Positions 1 to 7,464 of a stretch of DNA of 22,142 nucleotides are shown here, one piece after another; position 1 is the first letter of the stretch; each line of letters opens with the position of its first letter. The notes below the pieces were generated by a model. That model worked only from the letters and a program-made list of their open reading frames with translations, did no database searches and was not told where the DNA came from. The position numbers and the translations under genes are program-made. The stretch comes from VGXO01 sp964614695 (GTDB lineage: Bacteria > Planctomycetota > Phycisphaerae > Phycisphaerales > SM1A02), in NCBI GenBank assembly GCA_964614695.1, contig CAZTMB010000045.1, positions 1 to 22,142 of the forward strand. The letters are read 5' to 3'.

Positions 1-74
1 TGGTCTTCATCGGGACCGACTTCGATCGCGAGGCGCTGCTCGCAAGCCTGCGGTCGTGCGAGGCGGTCTCCTGA
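1..74 (+). CDS. C-terminal end of a CobW/COG0523-like GTPase (partial)
   Basis: Only the last 24 codons are in the window (frame beginning at base 3, TGA at 72-74). The tail reads VFIGTDFDREALLASLRSCE followed by four more residues. It resembles the extreme C-terminus of CobW/ZigA/YjiA-type metallochaperone GTPases, where a final beta strand 'LVFIG' is followed by 'xxLDxxALxxALxxC'. Family membership is inferred from this short stretch only. The GTPase domain and CxCC metal motif would lie upstream of the window. Confidence 0.5.
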   Translation, partial: VFIGTDFDREALLASLRSCEAVS

Positions 75-371
75 GGGGCCGCGAGCGACGAGTCCCGGCG
101 GGACCCGCACTCGATCCACGAGCCGATGCCGCGGCGGCATGACGCAGAAGGGGACCGCAGTGCGACCCGATGGTCTGGGTCGATTCCGGTGCCCGCCCCG
201 CGCGGGCGTGCCGAATCGAGCCGGCCAGGAACGGCCCGGACTGGCTCCGCGCTCGGACCTCTCAGCGGCACGCGGCTGGATCGCCATCGGGGTGCGATGA
301 CCGGGAACGATCTCGATCGGCGCAACACGATGCGGCGGGACGATCCGTTTCTCCGATCAAGATCATGCACC

Positions 372-1724
372 ATGCCGTCGATTCCACCGTCATTCGAGCC
401 GCACCACGCGATGGATGGCGAGCGGTTTCCACGCCGCATCGGCCTGCTCGATCAGGGAGATCGCCGCTGGTTCGCGGGCGTCAACTACCTCCACACCCTC
501 GCGCGGTCGCTCGACCTGCTCGCGGACGGTCCGAGTTGGACGCTGCTGCATCGCCCAGGGGAGACCGCCTCCACGCACGCTGCGTTCCTTGCGGGGCTCG
601 ATCCGAAGCGCACCCGCGGACGAGGCGTCTGCTTCGACGCCTGGGGCACGCCGACGCTACGGGGCGTGCTCGGTGCCCTACGGCGAGGGCGGATCGTCCG
701 TGGGCTTTCGGGCGTGGTGAGGAGCCGTCGGATCGACGCGCTCTACCCGATGCAGTTCGCGCCCGCCTGGAATCTCCCGGTGCCGTGGGCCGGTTGGATC
801 ACGGACTTCCAGCATCGCGTGCTGCGGCAGCACTTCAGCGACGCCCAGCGGGCCGAACGAGATCGCCGATTCATCGATCTGCTCGAGCGTGCCCCAGTCA
901 CCGTCGTGAGCAGCGAGGCGTCCAGGCGCGACGGGATCGCCGCCTACGGCAGCATCGCCGAGCGTCTCGAGGTGCTGCCGTTCGCCTCGCTGAACGATGG
1001 GCTGTGGAGCGGCGACGATCCAAGGGCGATCGCGCGTTCGCTCGCTGTTCCGGAGCGCTTCCTGCTCTTCCCGTCGCAGGCCTGGCCGCACAAGGGGCAC
1101 CGCACGCTCGCCCAGGCACTCTCACAGGTACCGGGTGTTCATCTCGTGACCACGGGGTTTCGGCCGGACGATCCGACGCTTGGCGCGCAGGCACGCGAGG
1201 CGTTCGAGTCGACCGGCGTCTCGAGCCGCGTCTCGATGCTCGGGCTGGTGCCGCGACGCGAGCTCGCGGCGCTCATCCGATGCGCCGTCGCCGTCGTGCA
1301 GCCATCGACCTTCGAGGGATGGAGCTACCTCGTCGAGGACGCGATCGCGGCGGGTCGCCCGATCGTCCTCAGCGATCTTCCCGTGCACCGCGAGCAGCGT
1401 CCCGAAGCTTGCATCCCCGTCGCGTGGTTCGAGTCGGAGTCGGTGGATGCGCTCGCCGAGGCGATCAGGCGCGCGTGGGAGACGTGGGCGGCGGGCCCCG
1501 ATCCGGCGTCTGAGTGGTCGGGACGGATGGCCGCCGAGACGCGCGGCCGGCAGTGCGGCGAATCTCTCGTGCGCATCCTCGAGCTGGCCGTGGCGAGGTT
1601 CGCGGCGGTTCGCGCGACCCATGACAACGTCGCGCACACTCGCGGCGAATCGGATCAGCGAAGCCGATCGCTTCGAGACGGCGGTTCCGTCCCAGGTCCG
1701 CCTTCGAAGGATCCTGCGCCGTGA
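372..1724 (+). CDS. GT4-family (GT-B fold) glycosyltransferase
   Basis: This is a retaining, nucleotide-sugar-dependent glycosyltransferase with a GT-B fold, about 450 aa from this start. The N-terminal domain opens with RRIGLLDQGDRRWFAGVNYL (residues 21-40), where the first beta strand and the glycine loop of the acceptor domain are expected. The C-terminal GT1 domain has LLFPSQAWPHKGH (231-243) and the donor-binding block QPSTFEGWSYLVEDAIAAG (310-328), then a 'VLSDLPVHREQ' segment; E315 and D323 occupy the two acidic EX7E positions. This matches the 'FEGWSTVVEDAK...SDIxVHREQ' branch of GT4. The start is uncertain: the frame is open from 126, but G/C bias at third positions becomes strong only near 411, where another ATG lies, and no start has a good ribosome site. 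The last 40 residues are low complexity. It overlaps the next gene by GTGA, so both probably act on the same glycan. Confidence 0.85.
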   Translation: MPSIPPSFEPHHAMDGERFPRRIGLLDQGDRRWFAGVNYLHTLARSLDLLADGPSWTLLHRPGETASTHAAFLAGLDPKRTRGRGVCFDAWGTPTLRGVLGALRRGRIVRGLSGVVRSRRIDALYPMQFAPAWNLPVPWAGWITDFQHRVLRQHFSDAQRAERDRRFIDLLERAPVTVVSSEASRRDGIAAYGSIAERLEVLPFASLNDGLWSGDDPRAIARSLAVPERFLLFPSQAWPHKGHRTLAQALSQVPGVHLVTTGFRPDDPTLGAQAREAFESTGVSSRVSMLGLVPRRELAALIRCAVAVVQPSTFEGWSYLVEDAIAAGRPIVLSDLPVHREQRPEACIPVAWFESESVDALAEAIRRAWETWAAGPDPASEWSGRMAAETRGRQCGESLVRILELAVARFAAVRATHDNVAHTRGESDQRSRSLRDGGSVPGPPSKDPAP

Positions 1725-2509
1725 TCGAGCCAGGGTCGCTCTCGGTGGTGAGCACCGTCCGAGATGCGTCGGCGTTCGTGGATCGTCTCGTCGATGCGGT
1801 GCCGCCATCGCTTCGAGATCGTGTTCGACATGTGATTGCCGATGGCGGCTCGACGGACGGCACCTGCGCGCGTCTTCGCGCCGCCGCCCAAAGCCGAGCG
1901 CACCTGGTCATCCTCGACCCGATCCGCGTTTCGATCGCAGAGGGGCTGAATCGCGCGATCGAGGCGGCCGACTCGAGCCACGTCGTGATCCTCAACGCCG
2001 ACGACGGCTTCGAGCCCGGCGGGCTCGAACTGCTGCTTCGTGTGGTGCAGTCGGCGTCGCCGCCGGCGCTCGTGATCGGAGGGTTGCGCGTGCTTGACGA
2101 TCGGGGCGAGACCTTTCGCATCCGCACGGTGCGGCGCATGTCCGTGCGCGACATCCTGCTCGACCGCGACTTTCCTTGGAATCCGTCCTGCCTCGCCTAT
2201 GCGAGGTCGCTGCATCGCCGCGCAGGCCGCTACGACGAGCGCGAGCCGCTCTTCGATCTCGCGTTCTATCTTCGACTCGCCCGGGTGACGCGACCGGTGC
2301 TGATCGACGAGATCGTCGGACGCTTCAACATGCAGCGGGAGAGCCTGACGGTGCGCCGCATCGCGTCTGGTGAACTCGAGGGCATGATCATCGATCTCTT
2401 CGAGCGCTTCGAGGCGGAGCTGCCGGTGCCGACCCGACTCTCCATCTCGCTTCGCCGAAGCCTCCGCGGGCTGCGGCGCCTTCTGCGCGGGCGGTCCGCC
2501 TCCGGCTGA
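1721..2509 (+). CDS. GT2-family (GT-A fold) glycosyltransferase
   Basis: This is an inverting GT-A glycosyltransferase of family 2, 262 aa. The N-terminus has the usual first strand 'LSVVSTVRDA' (7-16), the nucleotide-binding ADGGSTDGT (40-48, D41 contacting the base in the family) and LNADD (91-95), which occupies the DXD metal site. The acceptor-side half contains 'FPWNPSCLAYARSLHRRAGRYDE', like WcaA/AmsE-type enzymes that modify polysaccharide or lipid-linked sugars. No membrane segment is present. Translation starts at GTG 1721, whose GTGA overlaps the stop of the GT4 gene, so the pair is almost certainly one coupled operon. The C-terminus is rich in arginine. The donor and acceptor cannot be predicted. 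The stop lies only 6 bases from the stop of the converging methyltransferase gene. Confidence 0.85.
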   Translation: MIEPGSLSVVSTVRDASAFVDRLVDAVPPSLRDRVRHVIADGGSTDGTCARLRAAAQSRAHLVILDPIRVSIAEGLNRAIEAADSSHVVILNADDGFEPGGLELLLRVVQSASPPALVIGGLRVLDDRGETFRIRTVRRMSVRDILLDRDFPWNPSCLAYARSLHRRAGRYDEREPLFDLAFYLRLARVTRPVLIDEIVGRFNMQRESLTVRRIASGELEGMIIDLFERFEAELPVPTRLSISLRRSLRGLRRLLRGRSASG

Positions 2510-2515
2510 CGCGCG

Positions 2516-3403
2516 TCAAGCTCGCTCGGCCTCGAGGATCGTCGCCGGCTCCCACGGGCCATGGCCGCTTCGGCTGCGGTCGAAGTCGAACCGTTCCCAG
2601 CCCTCGATGTCGGACGTGTCCCATGACGCGCGACGGACCTTCGTGAAGCCGGCGGCTCGCAGCAGGTCGCCGGCCGACTCGGGGTCCCACATCCACTCGT
2701 GGGTCTCGAAGGTCTCGCGAGGATCGACGGTGCGACGCGCCTCGAGTTCGGCGGCGGTGCGTCGAGGGTTCGCGAGGCACCTCAGCAGGCGCCGCGGCGA
2801 CCGCAGCACCCCGATCCATTGCCGCAGCGCGTTCGGGGGCGGTCGGTCGATCGCCGGCGTGCCGGCGAAGATCTCGAAGACGTCGCCGAACCGAAGTGCG
2901 AGGTCGCCGCGTTCGAAGCGGCCCTCGAGCATCAGCTCCCGCATGCGGCCGCCCGACCTCCGTCGGACCATCGGATCGAAGAGTTCGGCGTTCCGCCATT
3001 CGTGGCGGATGAGGTTCAACTCGCTCGGATCGGCGATCGCCGCCTCGTAGGCCGCGAGGTACGCGCGAGCGATCTCCTCGAGGTCTGGGAAGCAGAGGCG
3101 AAGTACCGCCCCGGGCGCGAGCACTCGGGCAAGTTCGCGGGTGAACCGTTTGGCGTCGTCGGGATCAAGGTGCTCGATGATGCGTTGCGCACAGGCGGCA
3201 TGAAACACGCCATCCGCGAAGGGAAGCGGACGGCGGAGGTCGAGATGGCGGACGCCCGCGGGTGCCGTCGGCCAGTGCGAGAAGCGCACGCAGGTCCATT
3301 CCCGAAGCCGCTCCGCACGTTCGGCGAAGTACGGATCGCCGCAGCGCCAGAGATGCAGACGCCGGAGTCCGTCTCGGCCGACGACCGGAGCGATCATGGT
3401 CAT
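2516..3403 (-). CDS. SAM-methyltransferase-like protein, second of a tandem pair
   Basis: This 295-aa protein has the layout of class I SAM-dependent methyltransferases of the Methyltransf_11 kind. Strand 1 'LHLWRCGD' (16-23) sits where 'LHLGCG' is normal, followed by 'HLDLRRPLPFADGVFHAACAQRIIEHL' across 53-79 (motifs II-III) and 'LARVLAPGAVLRLCFPDLE' (91-109, motif post-I). The shared RRRSGGRM motif is at 147-154, and an arginine-rich helical region with 'HEWMWDPESAGDLLRAAGF' (235-253) closes the domain. Motif I is degenerate, so SAM binding is not certain. The ATG at 3403 is supported by an ATGA overlap with the upstream gene. It is paralogous to its neighbour and probably works in the same pathway, perhaps glycan or lipid methylation beside the glycosyltransferases. 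That role is inference. Confidence 0.75.
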   Translation of the reverse strand: MTMIAPVVGRDGLRRLHLWRCGDPYFAERAERLREWTCVRFSHWPTAPAGVRHLDLRRPLPFADGVFHAACAQRIIEHLDPDDAKRFTRELARVLAPGAVLRLCFPDLEEIARAYLAAYEAAIADPSELNLIRHEWRNAELFDPMVRRRSGGRMRELMLEGRFERGDLALRFGDVFEIFAGTPAIDRPPPNALRQWIGVLRSPRRLLRCLANPRRTAAELEARRTVDPRETFETHEWMWDPESAGDLLRAAGFTKVRRASWDTSDIEGWERFDFDRSRSGHGPWEPATILEAERA

Positions 3404-4257
3404 GGCCGGCGCCCCTCCGCGATCGTGGATCGTTCGATGTCCGCTGCGGTATCCGGGCAACGATCGAGATCGTTCCAGCCGGGAAGACGCGACGCTCCGG
3501 CATCGGTGGATGCCGTCACCTCCTCGAAGCCGGCCGCCCTCAGCTCGCGCGTCAAGGACACCTCGTCCCAGTTGGTGATCTCCAGTTCGCGAGTCTCTCG
3601 GCAATCTCGTTGCCACCACGGCATCGGACGCCGGACCGCAAGGCGGCGTCGGATCGCCGCGATCGCCCTGCGAAGCGTCGAGCGGAGATCGGATCTTGTC
3701 CGGTTCGAGTTGCTCGTCGTGCCTCGGGCGATGTCGAGGAGCCACGGTCCGGTCAGACCGTGGGTCCGCATCGCGAACTCGCGATCGACTTCGGTGGCGC
3801 GAAGCAGGTCGAGCATTCGACCGCCACTTCGCCGGCGGACCCGCTGGTCGAGCAGGAGCGTTCGCGTGAACACGAGCCGGGCGAGAATTCGCGGATCGTC
3901 GGGTCGACGCCTTGCCTCATCCAGGCACTCCAGATACGCCCGGACATGGTTGATGAAGTCCGGCGTCGAGACCCGCAGCCATCCGCCCGGTCGCAGCATT
4001 CGGCGACACTCGGAAAGGAACCGACGCCCCTCGTGCAGATCGAGGTGCTCGAGCACGTGGTACCCGTAGATCGCGTCGAAGGATCCAGACGCGAACGGGA
4101 GATCGGCGAGCAGGTCGACGCGCTCGGCCTCGGCGTCGATCGGGACGAAATCCGGTCGCCACTGCATGAGGCGCACCGAGGCAAGCCGCGTTCGGTTGAG
4201 GCCGAGCCAGACACCGCCATCCCGGTAGACGACGAGAGTCGATGGCGCCGACGGCAT
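3400..4257 (-). CDS. SAM-methyltransferase-like protein, first of a tandem pair
   Basis: This 285-aa class I methyltransferase-like protein keeps the late core motifs: DLLADLPFASGSFDAIYGYHVLEHL (48-72), 'LSECRRMLRPGGWLRVSTPDF' (81-101), and the closing helix-strand 'LTRELRAAGFEEV'. The N-terminal strand reads 'TLVVYRDGGVWLGLN' and lacks the E/DxGxG loop that normally binds SAM. Residues 141-148 (RRRSGGRM) match a motif in the downstream paralogue, where it also follows the core domain after a helical insertion. Related proteins with a full LHLGCG motif are common beside glycosyltransferases in polysaccharide clusters. The start at 4257 is the first ATG of the strongly biased frame. The downstream gene overlaps by ATGA. 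About 96 bases separate it from the aminopeptidase gene upstream, so it may share that transcript or have its own. Confidence 0.75.
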   Translation of the reverse strand: MPSAPSTLVVYRDGGVWLGLNRTRLASVRLMQWRPDFVPIDAEAERVDLLADLPFASGSFDAIYGYHVLEHLDLHEGRRFLSECRRMLRPGGWLRVSTPDFINHVRAYLECLDEARRRPDDPRILARLVFTRTLLLDQRVRRRSGGRMLDLLRATEVDREFAMRTHGLTGPWLLDIARGTTSNSNRTRSDLRSTLRRAIAAIRRRLAVRRPMPWWQRDCRETRELEITNWDEVSLTRELRAAGFEEVTASTDAGASRLPGWNDLDRCPDTAADIERSTIAEGRRP

Positions 4258-4353
4258 CGGTTGGAGATCGGTCAGGCCGAGATGGTTTCGTGAGTGGGCC
4301 CTGGCGAAGCGCTCGGTCGGATCGCCCCAGCCTCCTGTGCCGTCCGCCGCTTC

Positions 4354-5628
4354 TCACCCGCCGCGCATCGCCCGCTCGATCTCGGCGACGGTCTTCGGAA
4401 TCGACGCGGTCAGGTTGCGCGGGCCCTTGCTCGTCACCTCGATGTCGTCCTCGATGCGGATGCCGATCCGTTCCTCGGGGATGTAGATCCCCGGCTCGAC
4501 GGTCACGACCGCGCCGATCTTCATCGCCTCGTCGGGATTCGCGTCGTGCACCTGCAGCCCGAGGTGATGCCCCGCGCCGTGGATGAAGTACTCGCCGTAT
4601 CCCGCGTCGACGATCACCTTGCGCGCCGCCGCGTCCATGTCGGAGAGGCGCTTGCCCGGCACGCACGCCTTGATGCCCGCATCGAGGGCCTTGAGCACGA
4701 TCTCGTAGAGCTCGCGCTGCCGCTTCGTGAAGACGCCGTCCGCCGGATAGGTGCGGGTCACGTCCGAGGCGTAGCCGCCCATCTCGGCGCCCGAGTCGAT
4801 CAGCACGAGATCGCCCGCGGCGATCGTCGTGTTGTTGGCGTGGTAGTGGAGCACCGCCGCGTTGAGCCCCGTGCCCACGATCGGGCGGTACGCATGGCGG
4901 CGGCTGCCGGCGGCGCGATAGCCCCGATCGAGCGCCGCCTCGATCTCGAACTCGTTCGCGCCTGGACGGATCGTGCGGAGCGCCTCGAGGAAGCCGGCCT
5001 TCGTCGCCTCGCCGGCGCGGCGGATGAGTTCGACTTCCGCAGCGCTCTTCGCCGCGCGAAGCTTCGGGATCAGCTCCATCTGCTCGGAGATCTCGAGGCC
5101 GGGAATCCGCTCGGCGACCTGGCGGAAGAGCGCGAGGTCCGGCGAGAGCGGCGCGTCGTAGTGGGCAGGGGGATGCAGGCACGCCAAGCGACGTGAACGC
5201 AGCGCCGCGGCGTTGAGGGTCCGCGCGAGGAATCGCAGCCGCTGGATCGAGCCGATCCCGTAGCGCGACTTGAGCGGGCCGCCGATCGATTCGCGCAGGC
5301 CGTCCCAGCGCTCGAGCTCCGGATCGAGCGGGCGCAGGAAGAGGATCGCCCGGCTCGCGGCGACCGGGTTCGTCGGATCAAGCAGGAGCACCGCGCCCGG
5401 CTCGTCGTCGACGCCGGTCAGGTACTCGAAGTGCGCGTGCGGGCGGAAGGGATTCTCCCCGACCGCGTCTCCGGCGAAGACGACGCCGACCGCCTTGCCG
5501 AGTCCGGCGAGGACCTTCTCGCGGCGCTTCGCGAACTCTGAAAGCGGAATCGAGGGAAGGGCGCCGTCAGCGGCGGCTGCGGCGGACGTGCGAGGCGATG
5601 CGTTCTTCTTCGAGGTGGTTCGAGCCAT
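4354..5628 (-). CDS. pepP: Xaa-Pro aminopeptidase (M24B, PepP type)
   Basis: This cytoplasmic dinuclear-metal aminopeptidase removes an N-terminal residue that precedes proline. Length is 424 aa, close to E. coli PepP (about 440). The N-terminal creatinase-like domain includes 'HAHFEYLTGVDDEPGAVLLL' (64-83). The pita-bread catalytic domain starts near 185 (LIPKLRAAKSAAEVELIRRA). All metal ligands are visible: D278 and D289 in IDSGAEMGGYASDVTRTYP, H354 in GAGHHLGLQVHD, E378 in VEPGIYIPEE and E393 in GIRIEDD. The substrate-site histidines in HYHANN (261-266) and VHD (H361) are present too. The first 25 residues are a basic, alanine-rich extension. The ATG at 5628 is chosen because family similarity and third-position bias end there, although the frame stays open further upstream. 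It is divergent from the pnt operon. Confidence 0.93.
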   Translation of the reverse strand: MARTTSKKNASPRTSAAAAADGALPSIPLSEFAKRREKVLAGLGKAVGVVFAGDAVGENPFRPHAHFEYLTGVDDEPGAVLLLDPTNPVAASRAILFLRPLDPELERWDGLRESIGGPLKSRYGIGSIQRLRFLARTLNAAALRSRRLACLHPPAHYDAPLSPDLALFRQVAERIPGLEISEQMELIPKLRAAKSAAEVELIRRAGEATKAGFLEALRTIRPGANEFEIEAALDRGYRAAGSRRHAYRPIVGTGLNAAVLHYHANNTTIAAGDLVLIDSGAEMGGYASDVTRTYPADGVFTKRQRELYEIVLKALDAGIKACVPGKRLSDMDAAARKVIVDAGYGEYFIHGAGHHLGLQVHDANPDEAMKIGAVVTVEPGIYIPEERIGIRIEDDIEVTSKGPRNLTASIPKTVAEIERAMRGG

Positions 5629-5668
5629 CGGAGGATTGGAACTGCCGCGGGTGGGAGCGTCAAAGAGG

Positions 5669-5727
5669 TCGGTGGCCGACGAGACCAAGGGGCCCGTCGC
5701 GCGGCATCTCCTCGAGTTGAGAGGGCC
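5669..5727. repeat. Diverged direct repeat, copy A
   Basis: This copy shares with copy B (5821-5882) the blocks TCGGTGG, ACCAAGGGGCCCGTCGCG (17 of 18 bases identical, at 5684-5701) and AGTTGAGAGGGCC (12 of 13, at 5715-5727). The second and third blocks start exactly 31 bases apart in both copies. The order and spacing argue for common descent. No open frame spans both copies. Confidence 0.6.
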
Positions 5728-5763
5728 CTCCGGACCCGGAGAGCATGTTCGCGCCGAGTCGCC

Positions 5764-5795
5764 ACTCTCCCGCGAGCGAAGCGAGGCGGGGGAGT
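5764..5795. repeat. Intergenic hairpin between the two repeat copies
   Basis: Bases 5764-5773 (ACTCTCCCGC) pair with 5786-5795 (GCGGGGGAGT). This gives a 10-bp stem with one G-T wobble around a 12-base loop, GAGCGAAGCGAG. There is no T-run on either side, so a simple intrinsic terminator is unlikely. It resembles the short GC-rich palindromes scattered between genes in planctomycete genomes. Confidence 0.5.
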
Positions 5796-5820
5796 CGACG
5801 ATCGAGCGGAAGCGAGATCG

Positions 5821-5882
5821 TCGGTGGGGGTCGTTGGCACCAAGGAGCCCGTCGCGGGACGTCCACACCAGTTGAGAGAGCC
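5821..5882. repeat. Diverged direct repeat, copy B
   Basis: This is the second copy of the element at 5669-5727, with ACCAAGGAGCCCGTCGCG at 5839-5856 and AGTTGAGAGAGCC at 5870-5882. It carries a 3-base insertion between the first two shared blocks relative to copy A. Confidence 0.6.
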
Positions 5883-6084
5883 GTTCGAGATCGGAAGGCT
5901 CTGCCGGCAGGTCTCAACGCTTCCGGTCGTTTCTCTTGGTGTCCACGATCCGCACCCGCTTCGCGACATGCGGGAGAGGGTCTTCCGCGGCGCGACGGTC
6001 GTCCTCCGAGGTTGCCGGCGGTCTCGCCGGCGCACCCCCGCACCCGCCGCGCGGTAGTCTCCGCCGCACTCTCTGGCGCCTCCT

Positions 6085-6139
6085 TGCACCCATGAACCTC
6101 GGCATTCTTCGAGAAACCGTTCCGGCAGAGCGTCGAGTC
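6085..6139 (+). repeat. Left copy of a 55-base exact duplication at the contig join
   Basis: These 55 bases, including the pntAA start codon (ATG at 6092) and its first 16 codons, are identical to 6240-6294 across the N block. This is most simply the overlap between two contig ends placed side by side, and not a true duplication. Confidence 0.9.
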
Positions 6140-6239
6140 NNNNNNNNNNNNNNNNNNNNNNNNNNNNNNNNNNNNNNNNNNNNNNNNNNNNNNNNNNNNN
6201 NNNNNNNNNNNNNNNNNNNNNNNNNNNNNNNNNNNNNNN
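6140..6239. other. Assembly gap of 100 N
   Basis: There are exactly 100 consecutive N, a conventional placeholder for a gap of unknown size. The two sides carry the same 55 bases in the same order, so the contigs can be merged with no missing sequence. The gap length should not be read as a real distance. Confidence 0.97.
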
Positions 6240-6294
6240 TGCACCCATGAACCTCGGCATTCTTCGAGAAACCGTTCCGGCAGAGCGTCGAGTC
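6240..6294 (+). repeat. Right copy of a 55-base exact duplication at the contig join
   Basis: This stretch is identical to 6085-6139. It continues into the intact pntAA coding sequence, so it is the copy that should be used for annotation. Confidence 0.9.
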
Positions 6295-7464
6295 GCGGCC
6301 GTGCCGGCGACGGTGCCGCTGCTTGCGAAAGCTGGGTTCGCGGTCTCGATCGAACGCGGCGCAGGCACCTCGGCCGGCTTCGCAGACGACGCGTACGCCG
6401 CCGCCGGCGCGACCGTCGCCGATCGAGCCGCGATCCTCGCCTCGGCCGAGGCGATCCTGGCGGTGCGCCTTCCAAGCGATCCGGCGGCGCCCGAGGCGGA
6501 ACTCGCCGCGGTCGCCCGGACCGGCCGAACGCTCTTCGGGCTTGCGGATCCGCTCTCGGGAAGCCCACGCCTCGCCGCGCTTGCGGCGACCGGCGCAACC
6601 GCCTTCGCGATCGAACTGCTTCCACGCATCACCCGCGCGCAGTCGATGGATGTCCTCAGTTCGCAGGCGACGATCGCCGGCTACAAGGCGGTGCTCCTCG
6701 CCGCGGCGCAGCTCGATCGCATGATGCCGATGCTCATGACCGCCGCCGGCACGCTCGCCGCGACGAGGGTGCTTGTGCTCGGCGCGGGCGTCGCGGGCTT
6801 GCAGGCACTCGCGACCGCGAAGCGGCTCGGGGCCGTCACGAGCGGCTACGACATCCGCGCCGCCGCCGCAGAGCAGGTCCGGTCGGTCGGGGCGAAGTTC
6901 GTCGACCTCGGACTCGAAGGCTCGGGCGAAGGCTCGGGCGGCTACGCGAAGGCGATGGACGAGTCCTTCTATAGGGAGCAGCGGGCGCGTCTCGGCGCGG
7001 TCGCCGCGGAGCACGAGGTGGTGATCACGACCGCGGCGGTGCCGGGCCGGCCGGCGCCGAAGTTGCTGACCGCCGAGGCGGTCCGCGCGATGCCTCTTGG
7101 TTCGATCGTCGTCGACCTCGCCGCCGAGCGTGGCGGCAACTGCGAACTCACCCGGTCCGGCGAGACCGTCGAGGTCGATGGGCGTCGCGTCATCGGTCCC
7201 ATCGATCTCGCGTCGACCGTGCCCCATCACGCGAGCCTCATGTACGCGCGGAACCTCGCGGCGTTCCTGGCGCTCTTCGCGAAGGTCGGGGCGCCGGCGC
7301 TCGTAGGCGGCGATGCCGATCCTGCGGCCGACGAGATCCTCCGCGACACGCTGCTCTGTCGCGACGGCGCGCTCGCGAACCCGAGGGTGCGCGAACGTCT
7401 CGGCGGCTCGCCCGCCGCGATCGTCGAGGCGGCGCCGAATCCATCGAAGGGAGTCCCCGCGTGA
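6247..7464 (+). CDS. pntAA: NAD(P) transhydrogenase subunit alpha, part 1 (NAD(H)-binding domain I)
   Basis: This is the soluble NAD(H)-binding domain (dI) of proton-translocating transhydrogenase, which passes hydride between NADH and NADP+ on the cytoplasmic face of the membrane. Length is 405 aa, in line with split PntAA proteins of about 380 aa. The start MNLGILRET is canonical. RITRAQSMDVLSSQATIAGY (127-146) is the conserved RQD loop, with R130, Q132 and D135. The Rossmann loop is VLVLGAGVAGLQALATAKRLGA (175-196), followed by YDIR (201-204), whose D202 should bind the adenine ribose. 'TTAAVPGRPAPKLLT' and 'IVVDLAAERGGNCELT' match the second half. The start codon is duplicated across the N block (also at 6092). 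It overlaps pntAB by GTGA. Confidence 0.95.
   Translation: MNLGILRETVPAERRVAAVPATVPLLAKAGFAVSIERGAGTSAGFADDAYAAAGATVADRAAILASAEAILAVRLPSDPAAPEAELAAVARTGRTLFGLADPLSGSPRLAALAATGATAFAIELLPRITRAQSMDVLSSQATIAGYKAVLLAAAQLDRMMPMLMTAAGTLAATRVLVLGAGVAGLQALATAKRLGAVTSGYDIRAAAAEQVRSVGAKFVDLGLEGSGEGSGGYAKAMDESFYREQRARLGAVAAEHEVVITTAAVPGRPAPKLLTAEAVRAMPLGSIVVDLAAERGGNCELTRSGETVEVDGRRVIGPIDLASTVPHHASLMYARNLAAFLALFAKVGAPALVGGDADPAADEILRDTLLCRDGALANPRVRERLGGSPAAIVEAAPNPSKGVPA

Larger units (their letters stand above)
5629..6091. other. Divergent intergenic region between pepP and pntAA
   Basis: This 463-base stretch separates two divergently transcribed genes and must contain promoters for both. I see no convincing sigma-70 pair and no supported reading frame. 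It holds two diverged copies of a roughly 60-base repeat and a 10-bp hairpin, listed separately. If the N block is an assembly artefact, this is the true and complete spacer. Confidence 0.6.

Noticed and set aside
126..371. Upstream extension of the GT4 gene by 82 codons
   Set aside because: The frame is open, but third-position G/C bias is weak, the sequence is Arg/Pro/Ser-rich without similarity to GT4 enzymes, and the family's first strand begins after position 411.
2699..4069. Long plus-strand frame across the methyltransferase genes
   Set aside because: It is antisense to two genes with recognisable methyltransferase motifs and its own translation shows none.
5764..5795. Hairpin as intrinsic terminator of pepP or pntAA
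   Set aside because: It lies upstream of both divergent genes and lacks a T-run in either direction.
6092..6139. A second, truncated copy of pntAA
   Set aside because: It is only the 55-base contig overlap repeated before the N block, not a gene fragment.
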